From assembly GCA_018711545.1 (NCBI GenBank), contig DVIC01000099.1:1-11190 (forward strand): a stretch of 11,190 nt of DNA. Direction: 5' to 3'. The notes under the pieces were generated by a model that saw only the letters and a list, made by a program, of their open reading frames with translations, was not told the origin of the DNA and ran no database searches. How positions within the stretch are numbered: position 1 is the first letter of the stretch; each line of letters opens with the position of its first letter. Position numbers and translations under genes: made by a program. Source of the DNA: Fimenecus stercoravium. GTDB taxonomy: Bacteria > Bacillota > Clostridia > Oscillospirales > Acutalibacteraceae. Of the stretch, positions 4,839 through 11,190 are shown piece after piece.

Positions 4839-5333
4839 TCAAAGCATCATCATGTAATAGGAATAATCCGTGACTGCGGTGGAAAACGCCACGCCGAAAA
4901 TCACAAAAAAGATAATATAGAACAGAACAACAAAAACGACTTGCAGGATCACGGAGATCAGCGCCGCCATGCCGTAGGATTTCGCGCATTTCGGGCGCTC
5001 GTCACGTTCGACCAAGAACATGATCAGCCCCAAAACGGGGATGAAGAAACAGGCGATCCGCAGCCAGATGGACGGCTCATCGATCTTGACAGGCTGTGTC
5101 GGCGTGAATGCGCAGCCGCATTTCAGGCAGACGGCTGCATTGACATCGCACGGGTTGCCGCAGTGCTGGCAGTATTTCACGGGGGCACCGCCCGCGGTGT
5201 TGGCGCCGTACGGCGGTGCGGTGTTATAAATGGGGGCGTTTTGTGTAGGTGCGGCTTGCAGCGCCGCGCCGCAAACGGCGCAGAATGTATCGGTATCGCC
5301 GACAGCGTTGTGGCAGTTCGGACAAGTTTTCAT
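4839..5333 (-). CDS. Double zinc-ribbon membrane protein of unknown function
   Basis: The protein has 164 residues. Two small zinc ribbons come first: C4, C7, C18, C21 (CPNC and CAVCG) and C55, C58, C69, C72 (CQHCG and CLKCG). A proline-, alanine- and asparagine-rich linker of about 30 residues joins them. Two hydrophobic segments follow, at about 89-109 and 121-150, separated by a charged loop (ERDERPKCAKSYG), and the end is a tyrosine/methionine-rich tail. This zinc-ribbon plus short membrane anchor layout is widespread in Firmicutes, with no defined biochemical role. The start is ATG at 5333, with GAGGTGAA just upstream; an in-frame ATG 60 bases further out lies within the -35 box. The gene is transcribed alone between its own promoter and the shared terminator. 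Confidence 0.82.
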   Translation of the reverse strand: MKTCPNCHNAVGDTDTFCAVCGAALQAAPTQNAPIYNTAPPYGANTAGGAPVKYCQHCGNPCDVNAAVCLKCGCAFTPTQPVKIDEPSIWLRIACFFIPVLGLIMFLVERDERPKCAKSYGMAALISVILQVVFVVLFYIIFFVIFGVAFSTAVTDYSYYMMML

Positions 5334-5364
5334 ATCGTTCACCTCGCGGAAATTTTCTACCGTC

Positions 5365-5393
5365 ATTGTAGTATACGCCGCGAAAATTGTCAA
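5365..5393 (-). promoter_or_regulatory. Sigma-A-type promoter of the zinc-ribbon gene
   Basis: Read on the minus strand, a perfect -35 TTGACA (5393-5388) is followed after exactly 17 bp by -10 TACAAT (5370-5365). The predicted start is near 5358, about 25 bases upstream of the ATG. A second -10-like TATACT lies only 12 bp from the -35 and is too close. Confidence 0.82.
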
Positions 5394-5412
5394 TAGAAAT
5401 ACATGTAAGATG

Positions 5413-5443
5413 AACCGCCCCGAGGCCGAGCCCAGGGGCGGTT
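5413..5443 (-). terminator. Terminator hairpin downstream of nifJ
   Basis: AACCGCCCC (5413-5421) and GGGGCGGTT (5435-5443) form a 9-bp stem, with a small inner GGC/GCC pairing in the loop. It lies 28 bases beyond the nifJ stop and before the promoter of the next minus-strand gene, where a terminator is expected. The minus-strand tail (CATCTTACATG) is not a clean U-tract, so efficiency is uncertain. The better T-rich tail lies on the plus side, where no gene ends. Confidence 0.65.
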
Positions 5444-5470
5444 TTGGTTTTAGCGTTTCCTGTCAGACGA

Positions 5471-8400
5471 TTATTCTGCGTCCGGCGCGTAGAGGTCTTT
5501 GAGCTTGAGCAGGTGTGCGTACCGTGCTTTCGCAACGTCCTCCGATTCCTGGAAGAGAACCTTTGCGCGTTCGGGGAAGGAACGGGTCAGCGAAGAATAA
5601 CGCGCCTCGTTCATCAGGAAGTCCTGATAGCTGGCAGAAGCCGGCTTGCTGTCAACAGTGAAGGGGTTCTTGCCCTCGGCCTTGAGCGCGGGATTGTAAC
5701 GGAACATGTTCCAGTATCCGCAGTCTACAGCCTTTTTCATCTCTGCCTGGCAGTTGACCATGCCGCCCTTGATGGAGTGCATCTCGCAGGGGGCGTAGGC
5801 GATGATGATGGACGGGCCGTGATAGGCTTCGGCTTCCACCAGCGCCTTGATGGTCTGGTTCTGGTCGGCGCCCATGGCGATCTGTGCCACATACACGTAG
5901 CCATAGCTCATAGCGATCTCGGCAAGGCTCTTCTTGGCAACGGATTTGCCCGCAGCAGCGAACTGCGCAACCTGGCCGATGTTGGAAGCCTTGGAGGCCT
6001 GACCGCCGGTGTTGGAATAAACCTCGGTGTCGAAGACCATGATGTTCACATCTTCGCCCGTGGCAAGAACATGGTCCACACCGCCGAAGCCGATGTCGTA
6101 TGCCCAGCCGTCGCCGCCGAAGATCCAAATGGACTTCTTGGAAAGGTATTCTTTGTTATCCAGAATATCCTTGCGCGCGTCGCAGTCGCAGTCAAACGCT
6201 TCAAGCGCCGCAACAAGGTCTTTTGCTGCCGCCGTGTTCTTGTCGCCGTCGTTGACGGTGTCAAGATACGCGCCGCACGCCGCCTTCACGGCTTCCGTGG
6301 CCTTGTCGGAATCCGCAATGGCTTTCACTTCGTCGATCAAACGGTTGCGGATCGCGTTCTGGCCGAGGTACATGCCGTAGCCGTGCTCGGCGTTGTCCTC
6401 AAACAGCGAGTTCGCCCAAGCGGGGCCGTGGCCGTCCTTGTTGACGGTGTACGGCGAGGTCGCCGCGGGACCGCCCCAAATGGACGAGCAGCCCGTCGCG
6501 TTGGAGATATACATTCTGTCGCCGAACAGCTGCGTGATGAGCCTTGCATACGAGGTCTCCGCGCAGCCCGCGCACGAGCCGGAGAACTCCAGAAGCGGAG
6601 TCTTGTACTGGCTGCCGATGACGGTGTTGTTCGCAAGGTCTTCCTTGACGCTGACATTTTCGACCATGTAGTCGAACGCCGCCTGCTTCTCATCCTGCGA
6701 TTCACGCGGGACCATCTTCAGGGAGTTGGTCGGGCACACGCCGACGCAGACGCCGCAGCCCATGCAGTCCATGGGGGAGACGGCCATCGTGTATTTGTAA
6801 ACGTCCTTGCCCTTGCCTTTTTTGTCTGCAAGCGTGGCAACGGCGGGCGCCGCAGCCGCTTCCTCGGCGTCAAGCGCATAGGGGCGGATGGTCGCGTGCG
6901 GGCAGACGTACGCGCACTTGTTGCACTGTACGCAGGTGTCGGGGTTCCACTCGGGAACCATGACCGCAACGCCGCGCTTCTCGTAAGCGGAAGCACCCTG
7001 CTCGAACGTGCCGTCCGCATGATCCACGAAGGCGGAAACGGGAAGGCTGTCGCCGTCCATCTTGCCGACCGGCTTCATGATGGAGTCGACCATCTTGACG
7101 AGTTTCGCGGGACCCTTGTCCGTCGCGGGCTGTGCATCATCCGTCGCATTCGCCCACTCGGCGGGCACGTCGATCTTCACATAGGCGGTAGCGCCTGCAT
7201 CGATCGCCTTTTCGTTCATCTCGACGATCTCTTTGCCCTTCTTCATGAACTTCTGCGCCTTTTCCTTCATGTAGCCGATGGCTTCCGCCTCGGGCAGCAC
7301 CTTGGAAAGGGAGAAGAACGCAGACTGCAGAACCGTGTTGGTGCGCTTGCCAAGGCCGATCTCGGCGGCGATGTCGATCGCGTTCACGGTATAAAGCTGG
7401 ATGTTGTTCTGCGCGATGTAACGCTTTGTCTCTGCGTTAAGCTTTTCGGCAAGCTCTGCGGCATCCCACTGGCAGTTGATGAGGAATACGCCGCCGGGTT
7501 TGACGTCCTGCACCATTTTGAAGCCCTTTTCAATATAGGAGGGGTTGTGGCAAGCCACAAAGTCCGCCTTGTTGATGTAGTAGGGGCTCTTGATCGGCTT
7601 GTCGCCGAAGCGCAGGTGGGAAATGGTCACACCGCCGGTCTTTTTGGAGTCATACTGGAAATATGCCTGTACATATTTGTCGGTATGGTCGCCGATGATC
7701 TTGATGGAGTCCTTGTTCGCACCGACCGTGCCGTCGCCGCCAAGACCCCAGAACTTGCACTCGATGGTGCCTTCCGCCGCAGTGTTGGGCGAGGGCTTCT
7801 CGGGCAGGGAAAGGTGGGTCACGTCATCGTTGATGCCGATGGTGAAGCGGCGCTCGGGATGCTCTTTCTCAAGGTGCTCATACACGGCAAAGACGGATGC
7901 GGGCGGGGTGTCCTTGGAACCAAGACCGTAACGGCCGCCGCAGACTTCGATGTTTCTGCCGGCTTCGTTCAGCGCGGCGACAACATCTAAGAACAGCGGT
8001 TCACCGATGGAGCCGGGTTCCTTAGTGCGGTCAAGTACAGCGATCTTTTTGACGGAAGCGGGGATCGCATCCGCAAAATGCTTGACGCTGAACGGACGAT
8101 ACAGACGGACCTTGACAAGACCGACCTTTTCGCCCTTCGCGGTCAGATAGTCGATGACTTCTTCCGCAACGTCGCAGATGGAGCCCATCGCAACGATCAC
8201 GCGGTCAGCATCCGGCGCGCCGTAGTAGTTAAACAGCTTGTAGTCCGTGCCGAGCTTTTCGTTGACCTTGTCCATGTACTTTTCAACGACAGCGGGGACG
8301 GCGTCATAATATTTGTTGCACGCCTCTCTGTGCTGGAAGAAGATGTCGCCGTTTTCGTGCGAACCGCGCATCACGGGGCGCTCGGGGTTGAGCGCGCGCT

Positions 8401-9037
8401 TGCGGAACGCATGCACAGCGTCCATGTTGCACATTTCCTTGAGGTCTTCGTAGTCCCAAACCTTGATCTTCTGGATCTCGTGCGAGGTGCGGAAACCGTC
8501 AAAGAAGTTGATGAACGGCACTCTGCCTTCAATGGCGGCAAGGTGCGCGACCGCGCCGAGGTCCATGACCTCCTGCGGGTTCGTCTCGGCGAGCATCGCG
8601 AAGCCCGTCTGGCGGCAGGCATACACGTCGGAGTGGTCACCGAAGATGTTCAGCGCATGTGAAGCGACGCAGCGTGCCGAAACATGGAACACGGACGGCA
8701 GCAGCTCGCCGGCGATCTTATACATGTTCGGGATCATCAGAAGAAGACCCTGCGAAGCGGTATAGGTGGTGGTCAGCGCGCCTGCGGCCAGCGAGCCGTG
8801 CACGGTGCCGGCGGCGCCTGCTTCGGACTGCATTTCCGCCACGCGGACGGTCGTACCGAAGATGTTTTTCTGCCCTTGCGCAGCCCACTGGTCTACATAG
8901 TCGGCCATGGGCGAGGAGGGCGTGATCGGGTAAATGCCCGCGACTTCCGTGAATGCATAGGAGACATACGCGGCGGCATTGTTCCCGTCCATCGACTTCG
9001 ACTTGCGCGAGACGATGGGCTTTTTCGTTTCTGCCAT
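5471..9037 (-). CDS. nifJ: Pyruvate:ferredoxin (flavodoxin) oxidoreductase, single-chain
   Basis: This 1188-residue cytosolic homodimer-type enzyme converts pyruvate, CoA and oxidised ferredoxin to acetyl-CoA, CO2 and reduced ferredoxin. Domains in order: pyrimidine-binding POR_N with YPITPSSP (36-43) and the conserved Glu in VAEMQSE (about 68); a transketolase C-like domain from about 275; the gamma domain with FWGLGGDGTVGANK from about 429; a two-cluster ferredoxin domain (C702, C705, C708, C712 and C758, C761, C764, C768); and the TPP domain with GGDGWAYDIGFGG (974-986) and NTGGQASKAS. The proximal cluster cysteines C822, C825, C850 and C1084 are all present, so the enzyme looks intact. 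The start is ATG 9037 with AAGGAGGAAA directly upstream; the ATG 33 bases further out has no such site. The gene is monocistronic. It is the central pyruvate-oxidising enzyme of an anaerobe. Confidence 0.98.
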   Translation of the reverse strand: MAETKKPIVSRKSKSMDGNNAAAYVSYAFTEVAGIYPITPSSPMADYVDQWAAQGQKNIFGTTVRVAEMQSEAGAAGTVHGSLAAGALTTTYTASQGLLLMIPNMYKIAGELLPSVFHVSARCVASHALNIFGDHSDVYACRQTGFAMLAETNPQEVMDLGAVAHLAAIEGRVPFINFFDGFRTSHEIQKIKVWDYEDLKEMCNMDAVHAFRKRALNPERPVMRGSHENGDIFFQHREACNKYYDAVPAVVEKYMDKVNEKLGTDYKLFNYYGAPDADRVIVAMGSICDVAEEVIDYLTAKGEKVGLVKVRLYRPFSVKHFADAIPASVKKIAVLDRTKEPGSIGEPLFLDVVAALNEAGRNIEVCGGRYGLGSKDTPPASVFAVYEHLEKEHPERRFTIGINDDVTHLSLPEKPSPNTAAEGTIECKFWGLGGDGTVGANKDSIKIIGDHTDKYVQAYFQYDSKKTGGVTISHLRFGDKPIKSPYYINKADFVACHNPSYIEKGFKMVQDVKPGGVFLINCQWDAAELAEKLNAETKRYIAQNNIQLYTVNAIDIAAEIGLGKRTNTVLQSAFFSLSKVLPEAEAIGYMKEKAQKFMKKGKEIVEMNEKAIDAGATAYVKIDVPAEWANATDDAQPATDKGPAKLVKMVDSIMKPVGKMDGDSLPVSAFVDHADGTFEQGASAYEKRGVAVMVPEWNPDTCVQCNKCAYVCPHATIRPYALDAEEAAAAPAVATLADKKGKGKDVYKYTMAVSPMDCMGCGVCVGVCPTNSLKMVPRESQDEKQAAFDYMVENVSVKEDLANNTVIGSQYKTPLLEFSGSCAGCAETSYARLITQLFGDRMYISNATGCSSIWGGPAATSPYTVNKDGHGPAWANSLFEDNAEHGYGMYLGQNAIRNRLIDEVKAIADSDKATEAVKAACGAYLDTVNDGDKNTAAAKDLVAALEAFDCDCDARKDILDNKEYLSKKSIWIFGGDGWAYDIGFGGVDHVLATGEDVNIMVFDTEVYSNTGGQASKASNIGQVAQFAAAGKSVAKKSLAEIAMSYGYVYVAQIAMGADQNQTIKALVEAEAYHGPSIIIAYAPCEMHSIKGGMVNCQAEMKKAVDCGYWNMFRYNPALKAEGKNPFTVDSKPASASYQDFLMNEARYSSLTRSFPERAKVLFQESEDVAKARYAHLLKLKDLYAPDAE

Positions 9038-9072
9038 GATATTTCCTCCTTGGTGGATAGTTGCCTGCAAGG

Positions 9073-9113
9073 AACGGGGATCCGCACCTTAGAAAACGGG
9101 ATGGCTGCCCGTT
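9073..9113 (-). promoter_or_regulatory. nifJ leader with two mutually exclusive hairpins
   Basis: Read along the nifJ mRNA, AACGGG (9113-9108) is followed by two copies of its complement CCCGTT, at 9100-9095 and 9078-9073. The first pairing gives a 7-nt loop close to the predicted 5' end; the second is a long-range alternative. Neither covers the ribosome binding site at 9051-9042. The stems are only 6 bp, so this may be no more than a 5' stabilising hairpin. Confidence 0.35.
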
Positions 9114-9126
9114 CGCATACAAAATC

Positions 9127-9155
9127 ATTTTAGCACGTCAAGCCGCGCATGTAAA
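9127..9155 (-). promoter_or_regulatory. Sigma-A-type promoter of nifJ
   Basis: On the minus strand, TTTACA (9155-9150) and TAAAAT (9132-9127) are separated by exactly 17 bp, each one mismatch from consensus. The predicted start is near 9120, leaving a leader of about 80 bases before the nifJ ATG. It lies back to back with the corC-like promoter. Confidence 0.68.
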
Positions 9156-9256
9156 TATGAAATCCGATGAAAATCCCGCCAAAAACAGATTTTTTTTGAA
9201 GATTCTGTAAGGAAAAGGCGGCGTGGTGTTTTGCGGAAAACGACATTTTCCCCACA

Positions 9257-9279
9257 GCCGTACATTTCTGATGTACGGC
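9257..9279. promoter_or_regulatory. Perfect dyad between divergent nifJ and corC-like promoters (putative operator)
   Basis: GCCGTACAT (9257-9265) and ATGTACGGC (9271-9279) form a perfect 9-bp inverted repeat with a 5-bp centre, TTCTG. It ends one base before the -35 of the corC-like gene and lies about 100 bp upstream of the nifJ promoter. No T-tract follows on either strand. The position and 14-bp centre-to-centre spacing suit a dimeric DNA-binding regulator, but I do not recognise the motif. Confidence 0.5.
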
Positions 9280-9280
9280 A

Positions 9281-9310
9281 TTGACTTTATGAATAAAATA
9301 GTATATACTA
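9281..9310 (+). promoter_or_regulatory. Sigma-A-type promoter of the corC-like gene
   Basis: TTGACT (9281-9286) and TATACT (9304-9309) are separated by 17 bp, each one mismatch from consensus. The -10 overlaps a 12-bp palindrome, TAGTATATACTA (9299-9310). Transcription should start near 9316, about 37 bases before the ATG. Confidence 0.8.
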
Positions 9311-9352
9311 TACAGAAATTTATATATTTTTAGAAAGGAGTCCACAAACCAT

Positions 9353-10762
9353 ATGGACGACGCAGACCCCGGGAATATTATACTGAAGCTCGTATTGCTT
9401 TTTGTGCTCACGATGCTCAACGCCTTCTTTGCCATGTCGGAGATCGCGATCATTTCGCTCAACGACGCGAAGATCGATAAGCTCGCCGAAGAGGGGCACA
9501 AAAAAGCCCGTCAGGTGAAAAAACTGACGGAAAACTCCAGCAATTTCCTTTCGACCATCCAGATCGGCGTGACGCTTGCCGGCTTCTTGACTGCCGCAAC
9601 ATCGGCGCAGAGCTTTGCGACCATGCTGACCGACGCGATTGCGGGAACTGCGATTGCAAACGTGGTGCCGCTCGGTATCATCAGCGGCGTTTCCACGGTG
9701 CTCATTACGCTTGTCACCTCGTATTTTTCGCTGGTTTTGGGTGAGCTCGCCCCCAAAAAGATCGCCATGCAGAAGCCGGAGAAGGTTTCGTTTGCCGTCG
9801 TGCCGATTCTGCTGGTCATCAACAAAATCTGCATGCCCTTCATCAAGCTGCTTTCCGTTTCCACAAACGGCGTCGTGCGCCTGTTCGGTATGGATCCGAA
9901 CGCCGACGAGGAACCCGTCACGGAAGAGGAGATCCGCATGATGGTGGACGTCGGACAGGAAAAGGGCGTTATCGAGGATGTCCAGAAGGAGATGATCAAC
10001 AATATCTTCGAGTTCGACGACATCGATGTGGCGGACATCATGACCCACCGCACCGACATGGCGTGCGTGGACATCGAGGATTCCCTTTCGGAGGTGCTGG
10101 CGCTTTCGATAAAAGAGGGCTATTCGCGCATCCCCGTGTATGAAGAAGATCCCGACAATGTCGTCGGTATTGTATACATCAAAGATCTGCTCAAATATGT
10201 CGGCTCGTCGCTGCCGAAATCCAAAGGCATCAAGGACTTTATGCGCGAGGCGTATTTTGTGCCGGAGACCAAGCGCTGCGGCGCGCTGTTCTCCGAAATG
10301 ACGGAAAAGCATATCCAAATGGCGATCGTCGTGGACGAATACGGCGGCACGGCGGGGCTTGTGACACTGGAGGACATCGTGGAAGCCATCGTCGGCAACA
10401 TCCAGGACGAATATGACAACGAGGACGAAGAGATCTCCAAGATCAACGAAACGACCTTCACCATGGACGGTGTGACCGATCTCGAGGAGGTCGAGGAGCA
10501 GCTCAACATCGAATTCCCGGACGGCGATTACGATACGCTCGGCGGCTTTATCATCAGCAGACTCGGCTTTTTGCCGAAGGACGGCGATATGAACGCGGTC
10601 GAATACGCGGGCGTGCGCTTCACGGTGCTCAATGTGGAGGAACGCCGCATCGGCAAGGTCAAAGTGGAGATCCTGCCGCCACCCGAGACGGAAGAACAGC
10701 CCGAGGAGCGCAAATCGATCTTTGAGCGCACCCGCCGCGACGAAAAAGCGGAAGAAGAATAA
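9353..10762 (+). CDS. CNNM/CorC-type (hemolysin C family) membrane transporter with CBS pair
   Basis: This 469-residue protein has the full three-part architecture of the family. The CNNM (DUF21) membrane domain spans about 5-190, with helices around 8-28, 66-90, 100-130 and 145-168 and the motifs NAFFAMSEIAI and VLGELAPKKIA. A CBS domain pair follows at about 220-345 (VADIMTHRTDMACVD, YSRIPVYEE, MAIVVDEYGGTAGLVTLEDI). The transporter-associated CorC_HlyC domain is at about 360-443, and then a charged tail. Relatives such as bacterial CorB and Staphylococcus MpfA export or regulate Mg2+; CBS pairs bind ATP or other adenosyl compounds. Hemolysin is a historical label. The start is ATG 9353 with AGAAAGGAG at 9332-9340, 12 bases away. 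The gene is monocistronic, between its own promoter and terminator, and divergent from nifJ. The transported ion here is inferred from the family. Confidence 0.93.
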   Translation: MDDADPGNIILKLVLLFVLTMLNAFFAMSEIAIISLNDAKIDKLAEEGHKKARQVKKLTENSSNFLSTIQIGVTLAGFLTAATSAQSFATMLTDAIAGTAIANVVPLGIISGVSTVLITLVTSYFSLVLGELAPKKIAMQKPEKVSFAVVPILLVINKICMPFIKLLSVSTNGVVRLFGMDPNADEEPVTEEEIRMMVDVGQEKGVIEDVQKEMINNIFEFDDIDVADIMTHRTDMACVDIEDSLSEVLALSIKEGYSRIPVYEEDPDNVVGIVYIKDLLKYVGSSLPKSKGIKDFMREAYFVPETKRCGALFSEMTEKHIQMAIVVDEYGGTAGLVTLEDIVEAIVGNIQDEYDNEDEEISKINETTFTMDGVTDLEEVEEQLNIEFPDGDYDTLGGFIISRLGFLPKDGDMNAVEYAGVRFTVLNVEERRIGKVKVEILPPPETEEQPEERKSIFERTRRDEKAEEE

Positions 10763-10772
10763 ATGAAATAAC

Positions 10773-10808
10773 AAACCGGCAGTCGTATCGCTACGACTGC
10801 CGGTTTTT
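10773..10808 (+). terminator. Strong intrinsic terminator after the corC-like gene
   Basis: A perfect 15-bp stem (10773-10787 with 10792-10806, core CCGGCAGTCGTA) closes a TCGC loop and runs into TTTTT. It lies 10 bases after the stop codon. Confidence 0.93.
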
Positions 10809-10811
10809 GCT

Positions 10812-11042
10812 GCTTTTCCATATTGCGCAGCGGCAGGCCAAAAAGACATCTGTCTTATCATTTCTACAAAGCAAAATAGTATTATCTGTGAGAAAGCAGG
10901 ATGTACGATAGAACCGCTGGATCCTTCCGTAATTCAGACCGCTGTGATATGGAAAAAGGCTTCAAATAATGCCTTCGCAAATAGCTTTTCAGATTTGCTT
11001 TTGTCAAATCAAGCGGCGATCAATGCGGAATATGGAAAGTAG
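10812..11042 (+). pseudogene. Remnant of a LysR-type regulator C-terminus (putative)
   Basis: One frame stays open from the terminator to TAG at 11040-11042. It has no usable ATG, GTG or TTG and no ribosome binding site, so it cannot be a complete gene. The end of the encoded segment includes IEPLDPSVIQTAVIWKKASN (from about 10899), followed by AFANSFSDLLLSNQ. This resembles the last strand and helix of LysR effector-binding domains, where a phrase such as LVWKK is followed by a final helix ending at a short tail. The upstream part (KDICLIISTKQNS) could be from the same domain. Base composition is clearly more AT-rich than in the flanking genes. The family call is from memory of the pattern and is tentative; that the frame is a broken gene is more likely than not. 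Confidence 0.42.
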
Positions 11043-11059
11043 AAAAAACTTTCATAATG

Positions 11060-11068
11060 TGGTATAAT
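11060..11068 (+). promoter_or_regulatory. Extended -10 promoter of the last gene
   Basis: TGGTATAAT (11060-11068) combines an extended TGn with a perfect -10. No good -35 lies at 16-18 bp upstream (11040-11045 reads TAGAAA). Transcription would start near 11075, just before AAAGGAGA at 11078-11085, giving a very short leader. Confidence 0.6.
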
Positions 11069-11092
11069 AATGAACGGAAAGGAGACGCTATT

Positions 11093-11190
11093 ATGCAATA
11101 CTTTATTGATTCACAAGACGGGAGTCTCCAAGCCGCTCAGAATTGCAACGATAAAGAGCCGTTTTTCACGGTTATGAGCACGGCGGAATT
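11093..11190 (+). CDS. 5' end of an unidentified protein gene (partial)
   Basis: An ATG at 11093 follows AAAGGAGA (11078-11085) at normal spacing and opens a frame that runs off the window after 32 full codons. The visible residues begin MQYFIDSQDGSLQAAQ and continue NCNDKEPFFTVMSTAE. The opening, a strand-like YFID followed by DGSLQ, is loosely reminiscent of the N-terminus of CorA-type Mg2+ transporters. That would be attractive next to a CNNM/CorC gene, but 32 residues are not enough to claim it. Its ribosome binding site and promoter make it a real gene start. Confidence 0.7.
   Translation, partial: MQYFIDSQDGSLQAAQNCNDKEPFFTVMSTAE

Noticed and set aside
5444..7990. An 848-codon open frame on the plus strand, antisense to nifJ
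   Set aside because: It lies entirely opposite the well-supported nifJ gene and its 3' end. Its product is rich in Val, Arg, His, Asp and Gly with no recognisable domain, and it has no ribosome binding site. GC-biased codon use in nifJ keeps this antisense frame open.
9320..10861. A 513-codon minus-strand open frame opposite the corC-like gene
   Set aside because: It is the antisense shadow of a clear CNNM/CBS protein gene, with His/Asp/Arg-rich composition, no domain, and an extent that crosses both the terminator and the promoter region.
1..11190. Mobile elements, CRISPR arrays, tRNA or rRNA genes, or a novel defence system
   Set aside because: No transposase or integrase motifs, terminal inverted repeats, regularly spaced repeats or RNA gene folds were seen. 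Apart from the short scar near 10810-11042, the content is housekeeping and sporulation genes.

Overview
The window is a chromosomal stretch of a spore-forming, anaerobic Firmicute. It is most likely a GC-rich member of the class Clostridia, of Oscillospiraceae/Ruminococcaceae type. Three things point there: the yabP-yabQ-divIC-yabR cluster, which is typical of endospore formers; a single-chain pyruvate:ferredoxin oxidoreductase; and a class I iron-sulfur fumarase subunit. Shine-Dalgarno sequences are mostly strong (AAGGAGG type), and housekeeping-type promoters can be read at several places. No lineage was verified by database search.

Layout. Bases 1-94 hold the tail of an unidentified gene and its terminator. 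From 134 to 4127 runs a rightward series: a HAD-IB phosphatase with a TTG start, a membrane-anchored glycerophosphodiester phosphodiesterase-like protein, yabP, yabQ, divIC, an S1-domain protein (YabR type) and a class I fumarase alpha subunit. Long-form hpf (4250-4780) has its own promoter and ends at a bidirectional terminator. It is convergent with a small zinc-ribbon membrane protein gene on the minus strand (5333-4839). Upstream of that, also on the minus strand, lies nifJ (9037-5471), the largest gene. A 315-base intergenic region with back-to-back promoters separates nifJ from a rightward CNNM/CorC-type membrane protein gene (9353-10762). After a strong terminator comes an AT-richer stretch with a decayed reading frame, probably the C-terminal end of a LysR-type regulator, and then the first 98 bases of another gene.

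How the genes fit together. yabP/yabQ (spore cortex and coat stage, mother cell) and divIC/yabR (vegetative division, RNA binding) are packed with overlaps, yet appear to be transcribed separately. A candidate sigma-E-like promoter lies just before yabP. A housekeeping promoter lies inside the 3' end of yabQ, ahead of divIC. A 15-bp hairpin would hide the yabP ribosome binding site in read-through transcripts, while a transcript started at the candidate sporulation promoter would lack its left arm. nifJ supplies acetyl-CoA and reduced ferredoxin from pyruvate. The fumarase subunit belongs to the reductive branch of the citrate cycle, or to tartrate or fumarate use, but its beta partner is absent from the window.

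Most of the window is ordinary housekeeping sequence. The best leads are regulatory: the yabP hairpin and promoter arrangement, the promoter inside yabQ with a dyad in its spacer, the dyad between nifJ and the corC-like gene, and the leader hairpins of hpf and nifJ.
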